Positions 1 to 9,376 of a stretch of 64,000 nucleotides of DNA are shown here, piece by piece. The stretch lies in the NCBI RefSeq assembly GCF_003992595.1, contig NZ_RZNA01000031.1, positions 1 through 64,000 on the forward strand. Direction: 5' to 3'. The translations under genes were made by a program, and so were the position numbers. The stretch is from Flagellimonas oceanensis. GTDB taxonomy: Bacteria; Bacteroidota; Bacteroidia; Flavobacteriales; Flavobacteriaceae. Numbering within the stretch: the stretch's first letter is position 1; each line of letters begins with the position of its first letter. The notes under the pieces were generated by a model. That model made no database searches, was not told the DNA's origin, and saw only the letters and a list, made by a program, of their open reading frames with translations.

Positions 1-777
1 GAAATTACCAAAATGGACTGTCCTTCAGAGGAAAATCTAATCCGAATGAAATTGGACGGAATTTCAAGTATTGCGAATTTGGACTTTGATATTCCGAACC
101 GAAAACTGACTGTTTTTCACAGCGGGGAAACCGACCAAATCGAAAAGTCCGTTATCGAACTAAATTTAGGCGGAAAGAAAATCTCGACCGAACAAACCGA
201 CCAAACGGAATTTAAAGAAAATGCAAACCAAAAAAAGTTACTTTGGTCTGTACTTGCCATAAATTTTGCCTTTTTCATAATCGAAATGACAACAGGAATA
301 ATCTCAAAATCAATGGGACTTGTTGCCGATAGTTTGGATATGCTTGCCGACAGTTTTGTTTACGGAATTAGTTTGTTTGCGGTTGGCGGAACATTGATTA
401 AGAAAAAGCGTATTGCCAAACTTGCTGGATATTTTCAAATTACACTTGCAATTATCGGATTTGTGGAAGTTTTAAGAAGATTTTTCGGAGACGAGAAATT
501 ACCCGATTTTTCGACAATGATTATCGTTTCGATTTTTGCACTTATCGCAAACGGAATTTGTCTTTACATTTTGCAAAAGTCAAAGAGCAAAGAAGAGGCA
601 CATATGAAAGCGAGTATGATTTTCACCTCAAATGACGTGATTATCAATTTAGGAGTAATAATCGCTGGACTTTTGGTAAATTGGTTGAGTTCGAGCAAGC
701 CTGATTTGATTATCGGAACAATCGTTTTCATTTTGGTAATTCAAGGAGCGTTTCGGATTTTGAAATTAAGTAAGTGA
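1..777 (+). CDS. cation diffusion facilitator-like transporter, 5' end outside window
   Basis: Probable inner-membrane metal-cation efflux protein. The reading frame is open from base 1, so the true start lies upstream; the first in-frame ATG is at 13. The visible N-terminus has the short MDCPSEE motif seen in HMA-like extensions of Bacteroidota cation transporters, followed by a soluble ferredoxin-like stretch. From about codon 80 onward there are five to six hydrophobic segments. One holds DSLDMLADS, which matches the aspartate-rich metal site of CDF transmembrane helix 2. Metal specificity (Co/Zn/Cd or other) cannot be read from this. Codon use is AT-rich and differs from the genes after the tRNA, which fits an acquired segment; that is inference. 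Confidence 0.75.
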   Translation, partial: EITKMDCPSEENLIRMKLDGISSIANLDFDIPNRKLTVFHSGETDQIEKSVIELNLGGKKISTEQTDQTEFKENANQKKLLWSVLAINFAFFIIEMTTGIISKSMGLVADSLDMLADSFVYGISLFAVGGTLIKKKRIAKLAGYFQITLAIIGFVEVLRRFFGDEKLPDFSTMIIVSIFALIANGICLYILQKSKSKEEAHMKASMIFTSNDVIINLGVIIAGLLVNWLSSSKPDLIIGTIVFILVIQGAFRILKLSK

Positions 778-1029
778 ATAAAAAAGCACTACTTACAACA
801 ATGGTAACCGTTGCACAAGTCCCTGATTTGTAAGCTTCCCTTAGATAGAACTGCTTATTTTTCCAATTTCAACAGGGTTTGTATTTATTTTCTTCCCCAA
901 AAATTCATATTGCACCAAAAAACGTTAAATTTTTTGTACCAAAATAAAAAAGTTTGGATTCTGTACCTATTCTGTACCCATGGCAAAAAAGAAAGGCCCC
1001 CGATTTCTCGGAGGCCTTGCCCGCTCTAG
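778..1029. other. gene-free stretch with three TTYTGTACC direct repeats beside the tRNA
   Basis: No convincing gene is present. The 9-base motif TTTTGTACC/TTCTGTACC occurs in direct orientation at 932-940, 959-967 and 970-978, ending about 50 bases from the 3' end of the initiator tRNA. Clustered direct repeats beside a tRNA 3' end resemble arm-type sites of tyrosine integrases, so this may be one edge of an integrated element. No integrase gene is visible in the window, so this remains inference. Confidence 0.35.
984..1016 (-). terminator. intrinsic terminator of the initiator tRNA
   Basis: On the minus strand a 9-bp stem (GGCCTCCGA pairing with TCGGGGGCC, one G-T pair, GAAA loop) is followed by TTTCTTTTTT. 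It lies 14 bases past the tRNA 3' end, as expected for a monocistronic tRNA transcript. Confidence 0.85.
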
Positions 1030-1102
<73 letters not shown>

Positions 1103-1112
1103 ATGTGGACGG

Positions 1113-1120
1113 CAAATATA
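1113..1120 (-). promoter_or_regulatory. -7 box of the tRNA-fMet promoter
   Basis: The minus strand reads TATATTTG, an exact match to the Bacteroidota -7 consensus TAnnTTTG. It ends 10 bases before the first base of the mature tRNA. A -33 TTG element is not obvious. Confidence 0.65.
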
Positions 1121-1225
1121 CAAACAATTCACGATTCTATGCAACAGAAATTTAGTTTTGTTTTTGATTGCCTCATAATCAGCGATAAAAAATATAAATC
1201 AAGCAATAGGTAATATCATTATCCT

Positions 1226-2722
1226 TTAGTCAAGCTCAAGATTTGTAATCTGAGGGCTTTGTTTCGAGTAAAAAATACCTCGCCAAAAGCTCGTCCCTTC
1301 TCCTTGATATTTCCATACAACCTTAACTTGGGGAGTAACTTCCCAATAACCAAAATCCCCTTCACAAATTAATGTGTTTCCGTTGGGTAAACGGTATGCA
1401 CCACTTATTCTTGGATGATAGAGAGCGTCATCCGTGAATTCGAAAATGAGGTTTGGATCTGATCCTATCAAAGTTAAGCCATTTATTTCCGGCAATGAGA
1501 ATTCCATTGCACTTGATCTTTGGGCCATTTGATTGTTATTATAAATTAATAGACTAGTGCTGCCTTGATTTTTGACGAAAGTAGGATGATGGTTAAAATC
1601 AAAAATGTTCGTAGCGTTCATGTTTCCGAAAACTCTTTGATTTCCAAAACGATACAATAGATCACCACCTCGGCCAAATTGCCCTCCCGATCCTGTCTTT
1701 GCTTCTTCTGTTGTTGTGCTATGATCAATAATCCACACTTCGCTAAAGAAATTTATACTAAGTGCGATGATGTCTTTTTCTGGAAGATAATCCAAACCAT
1801 TAGCGTGCATGATATCTCCGTCCTCAACAAATTGATGTACACTATTGTTGGCATATAGAATGTTGATTTTGTTCTTTAGTGTATCTGGGTCACCATAACT
1901 GGCTAAATTTTCATTGTAATTTTGAACAATATGTTCCCAACTTCTCCATTCCCATACGATGGAATCGGTAATAGGGTCTATTTCCACGATTTTTTCTGTA
2001 AATATATCTGTGGTATTGTTCAATCCGACTGCTGTTGCCTCCTCGTTGGATATGCGCTCCCATACCAAAACCAGGATGTTGCCATTGGGTAGTTGGGTTA
2101 AATCATGATGCGCGATTTCGTTCTCCGAAGCGAGTACATATTCCCAAATAAGTGTTCCTTCCTTGTCCAACATTCGTACCAATCCGCTCTGTCCTCCAAA
2201 ACCGATTTGTGGAGATTCTACTTGAAACAAACCAAGAAGGTTTCCATCTGGAGTAATTTCGATGTCTTGACCTAGGTTTGCATCAAATTCCCAGTTGTAT
2301 ATTTTATTTCCTGAATGATCTAATAGATAACAGGTGTTCTGACCACTTTCTATGGCAAAAATATAGCCTGAGGTATCAACTAATTCTTCATCTAGTTCTA
2401 AAACGTTCTCATTTAAAGAGTTCTCTACTTCATTAAAGTTGGCATGAATTTCAAGAGCTTGGTCTATAGAAATGGCTAGGGTTGTTGTCTCCGAATTTAA
2501 ATCCCCACTCCATCCGCTAAATTCAAACCCTTCCAATGCATAGGCAGTTATGGTAAGAGAGGTGCCTTCTAGATATTTCCCTGATGCAACATCAACCGTT
2601 CCTCCTTGATCAGAGGTGATTCTGAGGGTATGGTAAATTTCTTCAGGCGCATTATCATTATTGCAGGCAATAACTATCATCGCAGCAAAAAGACTAAGGA
2701 TTTGGCTTAAATAATTTCTCAC
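1226..2722 (-). CDS. arylsulfotransferase (ASST)-like lipoprotein with N-terminal InlB-type repeat
   Basis: A 498-residue predicted lipoprotein. The signal peptide ends in IVIAC, with the lipid-accepting cysteine at residue 20. Residues about 33-96 form a divergent InlB-type bacterial repeat (GGTVDVASGKYLEGTSLTITA and GFEFSGWSGD). The rest resembles the ASST beta-propeller: repeats such as ITPDGNLLGLF, LPNGNILVLVWE and LPNGNTLICEGDFGYWEV, with conserved histidines in HHDLTQLPNG, MHANGLDYLP and FNHHPTFV. Known ASSTs move sulfate between phenols in the periplasm, but many Bacteroidota members have no tested activity. The gene stands alone, with a wide upstream gap to the divergent symporter gene. 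Confidence 0.75.
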   Translation of the reverse strand: MRNYLSQILSLFAAMIVIACNNDNAPEEIYHTLRITSDQGGTVDVASGKYLEGTSLTITAYALEGFEFSGWSGDLNSETTTLAISIDQALEIHANFNEVENSLNENVLELDEELVDTSGYIFAIESGQNTCYLLDHSGNKIYNWEFDANLGQDIEITPDGNLLGLFQVESPQIGFGGQSGLVRMLDKEGTLIWEYVLASENEIAHHDLTQLPNGNILVLVWERISNEEATAVGLNNTTDIFTEKIVEIDPITDSIVWEWRSWEHIVQNYNENLASYGDPDTLKNKINILYANNSVHQFVEDGDIMHANGLDYLPEKDIIALSINFFSEVWIIDHSTTTEEAKTGSGGQFGRGGDLLYRFGNQRVFGNMNATNIFDFNHHPTFVKNQGSTSLLIYNNNQMAQRSSAMEFSLPEINGLTLIGSDPNLIFEFTDDALYHPRISGAYRLPNGNTLICEGDFGYWEVTPQVKVVWKYQGEGTSFWRGIFYSKQSPQITNLELD

Positions 2723-2849
2723 AAAAAAAAGTTTTAAATACTGAAAAGATACTTAAAAATGAGAGGTGTGTTATGATACTTATGTTAAGTTTTAGAGGGA
2801 GGCCTTCAATAGGTGATAGTTTAAGGATTCAGTCTTGACTCAAAATGCT

Positions 2850-2857
2850 TATCTTCG
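2850..2857 (+). promoter_or_regulatory. probable -7 box of the AGCS symporter gene
   Basis: TATCTTCG matches TAnnTTTG with one change. It implies transcription starting near 2863, downstream of the first in-frame ATG at 2845. This supports the second ATG at 2872 as the translation start. The -33 element is weak. Confidence 0.45.
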
Positions 2858-2871
2858 AAACTTTTCAGTTT

Positions 2872-4236
2872 ATGGACGCAATCAACGATTTTATATCCTC
2901 ACTTCTGCCCTATACTGAGTGGCCCATGTTTATTCTGCTTATTGGTGGCGGGCTGTTTTTGGCCTTTTATTCCAAATTTGCGCCCTTTCGTCATTTTGGA
3001 CATGCCATTGCAGTGGTTTCCGGTAAATACGATGACAAAAACGCAAAAGGGGATGTAAGCTCGTTCCAAGCATTGTCCGCAGCAGTGGCCGCTACGGTAG
3101 GATTGGGAAATATATCCGGGGTCGCCATTGCCATTCACGATGGAGGACCGGGAGTGGTTTTCTGGATTTGGATGACCGCACTCTTGGGTATGGGCATCAA
3201 ATTTTATTCAGGCAGCTTGGCCATCATGTATCGGGGCACTGATTCCGATGGGCACATGCAAGGAGGTCCCATGTTCTACATCACAAAAGGAATGGGCAAA
3301 TGGGCAAGGCCCATGGCTGTTTTCTTTAGTATTTGTGGACTTTTTGGTTTTCTGGGCGTTTTTACAGCCAATCAGTTTACTGAAGCATTTATGGGCGTTG
3401 TACAACCTCATGAGACCCTTTTGGCCACAAGCGAATATAATTGGAAACTTGGAATTGGCTTTTTTCTGGCCATCATCACATCCATCGTGATTTTTGGAGG
3501 ATTGACCAAGATTGCCAAGGTAGCTTCCGCAATAGTGCCATTTATGGTAGGGATTTACCTTTTGGCAGTGATTTTTGTGATGGCAAGTCACGCAGGCGAA
3601 GTTTGGCCCGCCCTAAAAATGATTCTGGTCGAGGCGTGGAACTTTGACACAGCAGTTACCGGAGGATTCTGGGGCTTGGTCATCGTCGGGGTGCGGAGGG
3701 CCATGTTCTCCAACGAGGCAGGTCTCGGTAGCGCACCCATGTACCACGGGCAATCCCGTAACGACGAGCCTGCAAAAGAAGGACTGGTGGCGATGCTCGG
3801 ACCATTCATTGATACCATTTTAGTATGTACCTTTACCGCAGTGGTCATTATTTTAAGTGGCGCCTACCTAGAGGATGGTAGCGGAATTACCATGACGATG
3901 TCTGCTTTTGAGACCACATTGTATGGAATAGGGGATATACTTTTGATGGTCATCGTGGCCGCATTTGCATTGTCGACCCTGTTTACGTACTCGTACTACG
4001 GTGTGAAGAGCTTGTCGTTTTTGACGAATGCTAAAATCGGAAAATGGTACAATGTATTTTTTATCATCATGATTGTTTTTGCCGCAATCGCATCGTTGAA
4101 ATTGGTAAAAAACTTGATTGACCTATCATATGCATTGATGGTCATTCCCAATATGATTGCAGTGTTGTATCTTTCACCAAAGGTAAACGCAGCATCCAAA
4201 CAGTATTTTGAAAAAAGAAAGAAAGGTGGCTCATAA
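2872..4236 (+). CDS. sodium:alanine symporter family (AGCS) transporter
   Basis: Inner-membrane Na+-coupled amino-acid importer of 454 residues, the usual AGCS length, with about ten hydrophobic helices. Family motifs are visible: FQALSAAVAATVGLGNISGVA near the N-terminus (Na+/substrate site), GGPMFYI, and RRAMFSNEAGLGSAPMYHG late in the protein. I chose the ATG at 2872 (MDAINDF) because the ATG at 2845 lies upstream of the probable transcription start. Its 3' end overlaps the GTG start of era by 11 bases, so the two genes are translationally coupled. Substrate is likely alanine or glycine by family, not proven here. Confidence 0.9.
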   Translation: MDAINDFISSLLPYTEWPMFILLIGGGLFLAFYSKFAPFRHFGHAIAVVSGKYDDKNAKGDVSSFQALSAAVAATVGLGNISGVAIAIHDGGPGVVFWIWMTALLGMGIKFYSGSLAIMYRGTDSDGHMQGGPMFYITKGMGKWARPMAVFFSICGLFGFLGVFTANQFTEAFMGVVQPHETLLATSEYNWKLGIGFFLAIITSIVIFGGLTKIAKVASAIVPFMVGIYLLAVIFVMASHAGEVWPALKMILVEAWNFDTAVTGGFWGLVIVGVRRAMFSNEAGLGSAPMYHGQSRNDEPAKEGLVAMLGPFIDTILVCTFTAVVIILSGAYLEDGSGITMTMSAFETTLYGIGDILLMVIVAAFALSTLFTYSYYGVKSLSFLTNAKIGKWYNVFFIIMIVFAAIASLKLVKNLIDLSYALMVIPNMIAVLYLSPKVNAASKQYFEKRKKGGS

Positions 4237-5107
4237 AGCAGGATTTGTAAATATTATCGGGAATCCCAATGTGGGCAAGTCCACATTGATGAATGCCTTC
4301 GTGGGCGAGAAACTGTCCATTATCACTTCTAAGGCGCAGACGACCCGCCACCGTATTTTGGGAATCGTCAACGGAGATGATTTTCAAGTGATTTTATCCG
4401 ACACCCCGGGTATCATCAAACCAGCCTATGAGCTGCAAACCTCCATGATGGACTTTGTGAAATCGGCTTTTGAGGATGCCGATGTACTACTCTACATGGT
4501 GGAAATAGGGGAGAAAGCCCTTAAGGACGAGGGCTTCTTCAAAAAAATACAGAATAGTACGATTCCCGTGTTGTTACTCCTCAACAAAATTGATAAGTCC
4601 GACCAGGAGAAGTTGGAAGAGCAAATGCAATATTGGCAAGAGCAATTGCCCAATGCAGAAATCCATCCCATATCCGCTTTGGAGAATTTTAATGTGACCG
4701 AGGTTTTCAACCGTATTTTGGAATTACTGCCGGAAGCACCGCCGTATTATCCAAAAGACCAAATGACGGACAAACCCGAACGCTTTTTTGTGAACGAGAC
4801 CATCCGTGAAAAGATTTTACTCCATTACAAAAAGGAAATCCCTTATTCCGTTGAGGTAGAGACAGAGGAGTTTTTGGAGGACGAGGACATTATCCGAATC
4901 CGTTCGGTAATTATGGTAGAGCGCAATACCCAAAAAGGGATTATCATTGGGCACAAGGGCAGTGCCATTAAAAAAGTAGGCGTTGAAGCCCGAAAAGACT
5001 TGGAGAAATTCTTTGCTAAGCAAGTGCACATCGAACTTTACGTGAAAGTGAACAAAAACTGGCGAAGCAATTCGCAGCAGCTCAAACGTTTTGGATATAA
5101 TGGCTAG
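4226..5107 (+). CDS. era: GTPase Era
   Basis: Essential GTPase that binds the 3' end of 16S rRNA during 30S maturation. The protein has 293 residues. G1 is GNPNVGKS, G3 is DTPG, G4 is NKID and G5 is SAL. The C-terminal KH domain has VERNTQKGIIIGHKGSAIKK. I place the start at GTG 4226 (VAHKAGFVNIIG), because Era proteins of this phylum usually begin there and a purine-rich run precedes it; a TTG at 4208 would add six lysine-rich residues. The start overlaps the end of the symporter gene. The stop overlaps the convergent gene's stop by four bases. Confidence 0.95.
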   Translation: MAHKAGFVNIIGNPNVGKSTLMNAFVGEKLSIITSKAQTTRHRILGIVNGDDFQVILSDTPGIIKPAYELQTSMMDFVKSAFEDADVLLYMVEIGEKALKDEGFFKKIQNSTIPVLLLLNKIDKSDQEKLEEQMQYWQEQLPNAEIHPISALENFNVTEVFNRILELLPEAPPYYPKDQMTDKPERFFVNETIREKILLHYKKEIPYSVEVETEEFLEDEDIIRIRSVIMVERNTQKGIIIGHKGSAIKKVGVEARKDLEKFFAKQVHIELYVKVNKNWRSNSQQLKRFGYNG

Positions 5108-5625
5108 GTATCGCTATTGATACGTTCAAAAGGCGCAATGGTGTCCCGAACAAATTGTTTCAGCTGCTCCATTTGTGGTTTCCCTTTGGCTCTTCCCAAA
5201 CGGCCAAAGGCATAAAGTACGAACCAAATCACTACCAATAAGAACATGCCCACCAACCAGAAGGTAATATCCTTGCCCAGGGAATAGTTGGAATAGGCAA
5301 AAATCCCCATAATGATAAAAATGGTGCCCACGCCAAAATGGAGGAACATAAAAAAGGTCCAGAGGGTAGGGTTGGGGCCAAAGACTCCACGAATATTGCT
5401 CACACCTTCTTCGAATGACGAAAGCTCCAAATGAAGCTGAGGCGTCCAAAAGGTGGTTTCCGTTTTTTTGAACTTGACAAAAATATGCTCGTCCATCCTT
5501 TTGATCAAAAAGGGATTGGTCGAAGCATGATCAAAAATGGACTCCAATTGTTCTAAATTTGCCTTCAGGGAGACACGAAAACGGGGCCGTAAAACTATCT
5601 CGTTGGTCAAGTCGCTCATAATCAT
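5104..5625 (-). CDS. small membrane protein of unknown function
   Basis: A 173-residue protein I do not recognise by function. Residues 1-90 are soluble and include LRPRFRVSLKANLEQL and FVKFKKTETTFWTPQLHLEL. Two hydrophobic helices follow (WTFFMFLHFGVGTIFIIMGIF and ITFWLVGMFLLVVIWFVLYAF), then a basic cytoplasmic tail. ATGs at 5625 and 5619 are both possible. The gene lies between the two ribosome-assembly GTPases era and der on the opposite strand. It converges on era with a four-base stop overlap and is divergent from der. Confidence 0.8.
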   Translation of the reverse strand: MIMSDLTNEIVLRPRFRVSLKANLEQLESIFDHASTNPFLIKRMDEHIFVKFKKTETTFWTPQLHLELSSFEEGVSNIRGVFGPNPTLWTFFMFLHFGVGTIFIIMGIFAYSNYSLGKDITFWLVGMFLLVVIWFVLYAFGRLGRAKGKPQMEQLKQFVRDTIAPFERINSDT

Positions 5626-5671
5626 TTGAAAATGATGAAAAAAGGTATCATTTTTTCTTCATAATAAATGG

Positions 5672-5679
5672 TATTTTTG
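5672..5679 (+). promoter_or_regulatory. -7 box of der
   Basis: TATTTTTG is an exact match to TAnnTTTG, 16 bases before the der ATG, implying a leader of about ten bases. Confidence 0.6.
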
Positions 5680-5695
5680 CCAAAAATTAAACCTA

Positions 5696-6997
5696 ATGGG
5701 AGCTATTGTAGCCATTGTAGGAAGACCCAATGTTGGGAAGTCCACTTTTTTTAACCGACTCATTCAACGCCGTGAGGCGATTGTGGATGCCGTAAGCGGT
5801 GTTACACGCGACCGTCATTACGGTAAAAGTGACTGGAACGGCAAAGAGTTTTCTTTGATCGATACCGGTGGTTACGTAGTGGGCAGCGACGACGTTTTTG
5901 AAAAGGAAATCGACAAACAGGTCGAATTGGCCATCGATGAGGCCGATGCCATCATTTTTATGGTGGATGTGGAATCTGGTGTAACGGGAATGGATGAAGA
6001 TGTGGCCAAGCTCCTTCGCAGGGTGGATAAGCCTACTTTTTTGGCGGTCAACAAAGTCGACAATACCAAGCGTATGGCTGATGCCGTAGAGTTTTATTCA
6101 TTGGGATTGGGCGAATATTACACCCTTTCGAGTATCAATGGAAGTGGAACCGGTGAGTTGCTGGATGCTCTTGTTGAGGTATTGCCCGATGATGTAGAAG
6201 AAGAAAGCGAATTGCCTCGTTTTGCTGTAGTTGGACGACCCAATGCAGGGAAATCATCTTTCATTAATGCCTTGATAGGGGAGGATAGGTACATTGTGAC
6301 CGACATTGCAGGGACAACACGAGACAGTATCGATACAAAATACAATCGTTTTGGGTTTGAGTTCAATTTGGTGGATACGGCAGGTATCCGTAGGAAATCC
6401 AAAGTAAAGGAAGACCTGGAGTTTTACTCCGTAATGCGCTCCGTTAGAGCCATAGAACACTGCGATGTATGTATTGTTATGTTGGATGCCACTAGAGGTT
6501 TTGACGGACAGGTGCAGAATATATTTTGGCTTGCACAGCGCAATAACAAGGGAATCGTGATATTGGTGAACAAATGGGATTTGGTCGAAAAAGAGACCAA
6601 TTCGGTAAAAGAGTACACCAAAGGCATCAAAGAAGTGATTTCCCCTTTTGAAGATGTACCGATTTTGTTTGTTTCCGTTTTGAACAAACAGCGTATTTAC
6701 AAGGCCATTGAAACAGCCGTTGAAGTCTACAATAACCGTTCAAGACGCATCCCGACCCGAAAGTTGAACGATATAATGCTTCCTATTATTGAAAAAACAC
6801 CACCTCCATCTACCAAAGGGAAATATGTGAAGATTAAGTTCTGCACCCAATTGCCCACACCATATCCGCAATTTGCCTTTTTCTGCAACTTACCGCAATA
6901 TGTGAAGGACCCTTACAAACGATTTTTAGAGAACAAACTCAGACAGAACTTTGATTTTACAGGGGTTCCGATGACCATTTTTATGCGTAAAAAGTAA
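5696..6997 (+). CDS. der: ribosome biogenesis GTPase Der (EngA)
   Basis: Tandem-GTPase required for 50S ribosomal subunit assembly. At 433 residues it has the usual length. The first G domain has [12 protein letters not shown] and NKVD; the second has [12 protein letters not shown] and NKWD. A C-terminal KH-like domain ends in [11 protein letters not shown], a typical Der ending. A -7 box lies 16 bases upstream of the ATG, so der appears to have its own promoter. Its stop directly abuts the stop of pbpC on the other strand. Confidence 0.97.
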   Translation: MGAIVAIVGRPNVGKSTFFNRLIQRREAIVDAVSGVTRDRHYGKSDWNGKEFSLIDTGGYVVGSDDVFEKEIDKQVELAIDEADAIIFMVDVESGVTGMDEDVAKLLRRVDKPTFLAVNKVDNTKRMADAVEFYSLGLGEYYTLSSINGSGTGELLDALVEVLPDDVEEESELPRFAVVGRPNAGKSSFINALIGEDRYIVTDIAGTTRDSIDTKYNRFGFEFNLVDTAGIRRKSKVKEDLEFYSVMRSVRAIEHCDVCIVMLDATRGFDGQVQNIFWLAQRNNKGIVILVNKWDLVEKETNSVKEYTKGIKEVISPFEDVPILFVSVLNKQRIYKAIETAVEVYNNRSRRIPTRKLNDIMLPIIEKTPPPSTKGKYVKIKFCTQLPTPYPQFAFFCNLPQYVKDPYKRFLENKLRQNFDFTGVPMTIFMRKK

Positions 6998-9370
6998 TCA
7001 CTCGCCCGAAGCAGAACGAACTTCCACTACCTGTTGAATACGATTCCCCTGATTGTCGACGGCCGTCAGCATATATTCTCCAGCATCGATGGGTAAGACA
7101 AGCTCATGAAAATTCTCGGTCTTGCCAATGAATAATTCATCCAAATACCAATAAATGATGGCGTTGGATTGTTGATGGGCCAGTTTGAGAATGATTTCCA
7201 TACTTTTTTCACCCAAATCCTTCGGAAGCAGCACCGCTTCGTTTCTTTTGGGGTAGATAAATTCCATCAGATTGTTTTCCAAAGCAGAACAACCTTCCAA
7301 ATAATGAGGTAAAGGCTTATAATTTGGATTCGAAGACGCATAATAATATTCCAAAATAGGAGGGAGCACCAACCAATTTTTGGCGACCATATCTTTCAAA
7401 GGATAGCATTCAGAATTTACTCTAAACCGTTCTGAAGCGTCCAAAAATACTTGTTGATGATAGGGGCAAGGACCACTTCGTGTTCCGTGTGTGGGCACCC
7501 ATTCTTTTTTAATATCATCACAGTACACCGAAGCACGAAAACCACTTTGGGCACAAACTTCTAACTCCACAAGGTCATCAAAAGGTTCTTGGAACCAACC
7601 GCTTTGTGGAAGTGCGTCCAAAACATCAAAAAGAAGTGGAGCGGCCGCTGTGATTCCCGTAAGTCCGGGCCTGCCTTCGCCATCAGCATTACCTGCCCAA
7701 ACCCCAATGGCATATTTTGGCGTAACCCCAACGGCCCATGCATCCTTAAAACCAAAACTGGTCCCTGTTTTCCAAGCGATGGGTTGGGAGGAGTCAAAAA
7801 ACTGCCAATTTTCGTCTCCTTCGGGTCGGTTGACCTTATACATGGATTGAAACGTGCTATAAATGGAACCTGCGCCAAAAACCAAAGGGGCAAATTGTTC
7901 GTTGCCAAAGTCCTTGGTCTCGTTTTGCAAATAGGTAGCCTCCCCGAATTCTTGACTTCTGTACGTGCTGGAATGGGTCAAAAAATAATTCAGAGTGGAG
8001 GCCATCGAGGCATAGGTAGAGGTCACTTCCCAAAGGGAACTTTCCGCACCCCCGAGAATCAAGGATAGCCCATAATAGGATGAAGGTTTGTCCAAAGATT
8101 CCATCTTCATTTTGTGGAGCTTGTTATAGAATTTTTGAAGTCCATATTCCCGTAACAATCGCACAGCAGGTACATTCAAGGAACGTGATAAGGCCTTGCT
8201 TGCAGGTACGGCGCCCACGTGGTTTAAATCAAAATTTTGGGGATGATACCCGTTGATCAAGGTCGGAACATCCTCTACCAGACTATGCGGCAACAATTGG
8301 CCTTCGTCCAACAAAGAAGCAAACAAAAAAGGCTTCAAGGTACTACCCGTACTTCTTTTTTTTGTGATAATGTCCACATAATTGGCGTGTGTCTCATCCG
8401 AAGGGGAATTTCCCACATACCCAAGCACTTTTCGTGTTTCTACATCCAGCACCAAAATGGCCAGATTATGGATTTCATTGCTTTGCAATTGCTGATAATG
8501 ACGTTCTGCCAAAAGATTCAATCGTTGCTGTAAAGGTCTTTGCAGCGAAGTGGTCACACGCTGGCCCGGATGTTCGTTTCGAATGTGTTCGGTAAGATGG
8601 GGTGCCACATCGGGCAGTGGAAACGGTTTTTGAGGTAGTGGTTCGGCTATGGCCAATTCATAGGTGGTTTCATCAATGACCTCTTTTTTCCATAATTTCT
8701 TCAATAATCGGTTTCGTTTTTCCAGAAAGGACTGTTCATTCCTTCCGGGAAAAATGAGGGCGGGGGCATTGGGCAAAACGGCCAAAGCAGCTGATTGTCC
8801 CCAGCTCAATTCGTGGGCAGGAATTCCAAAATAGCGCCAAGCCGCGGTTTCCAAACCCACAACATTGCCTCCGTAGGGGGTGTGGGAGGCGTAGAGCTTT
8901 AAGATGTCTTCTTTGGAGTGGCGAAGTTCCAAACGGGTAGCCATAAACACTTCGATGAGCTTTTCCCAGTATGTCCGACTTCGGTTCTTTCTGCTCAAGC
9001 GTATCACTTGCTGTGTGATGGTACTTCCGCCCCTTCGGGTATCTTTGGTCAGGTTGTGCCCAATTGCTTTGATGATGGAAATGGGGTTGAACCCAGGATG
9101 CTCATAGAAATACTCGTCCTCAAAAAGTAGAATACTTTGCTTAAAGCGTTCAGGAACGGAATCAATCTGGGGAAATCGCCATTGACCATCATCGGCAATA
9201 CGGGCTCCGATAAGAGAACCTTCGGAACTGTCCACAACCGTTGATGTTGGATTCTCGAACAGATTTTTGGGCAGGCAAAACAACCATAAAATCAAAACGG
9301 CGAAAAATACACCGAACTTGATTTTATGGTTAATAAGGATTCTTTTTGCTGGCGATAAAAATTTACTCAT
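6998..9370 (-). CDS. pbpC: penicillin-binding protein 1C, bifunctional glycosyltransferase/transpeptidase
   Basis: Class A PBP of the 1C type, 790 residues, anchored by one N-terminal helix (about 15-32). The GT51 glycosyltransferase domain carries EDEYFYEHPGFNP and GGSTITQQVIRL. The transpeptidase domain carries the active-site SxxK as STLK near residue 341, SRSLN for SxN, and KTGTS near residue 530. A C-terminal PBP_C beta domain completes the family architecture. It follows the alpha-2-macroglobulin gene by six bases in the same operon, a pairing known from many Gram-negative bacteria, where the trap protein is thought to protect the periplasm while PBP1C helps repair peptidoglycan. Confidence 0.95.
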   Translation of the reverse strand: MSKFLSPAKRILINHKIKFGVFFAVLILWLFCLPKNLFENPTSTVVDSSEGSLIGARIADDGQWRFPQIDSVPERFKQSILLFEDEYFYEHPGFNPISIIKAIGHNLTKDTRRGGSTITQQVIRLSRKNRSRTYWEKLIEVFMATRLELRHSKEDILKLYASHTPYGGNVVGLETAAWRYFGIPAHELSWGQSAALAVLPNAPALIFPGRNEQSFLEKRNRLLKKLWKKEVIDETTYELAIAEPLPQKPFPLPDVAPHLTEHIRNEHPGQRVTTSLQRPLQQRLNLLAERHYQQLQSNEIHNLAILVLDVETRKVLGYVGNSPSDETHANYVDIITKKRSTGSTLKPFLFASLLDEGQLLPHSLVEDVPTLINGYHPQNFDLNHVGAVPASKALSRSLNVPAVRLLREYGLQKFYNKLHKMKMESLDKPSSYYGLSLILGGAESSLWEVTSTYASMASTLNYFLTHSSTYRSQEFGEATYLQNETKDFGNEQFAPLVFGAGSIYSTFQSMYKVNRPEGDENWQFFDSSQPIAWKTGTSFGFKDAWAVGVTPKYAIGVWAGNADGEGRPGLTGITAAAPLLFDVLDALPQSGWFQEPFDDLVELEVCAQSGFRASVYCDDIKKEWVPTHGTRSGPCPYHQQVFLDASERFRVNSECYPLKDMVAKNWLVLPPILEYYYASSNPNYKPLPHYLEGCSALENNLMEFIYPKRNEAVLLPKDLGEKSMEIILKLAHQQSNAIIYWYLDELFIGKTENFHELVLPIDAGEYMLTAVDNQGNRIQQVVEVRSASGE

Positions 9371-9376
9371 TCAACA

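Noticed and set aside
798..826. Integron attC-like site (AACAATGGTAACCGTT)
   Set aside because: The core does not fit the attC RYYYAAC/GTTRRRY pattern at either end, and there is no integrase or second site.
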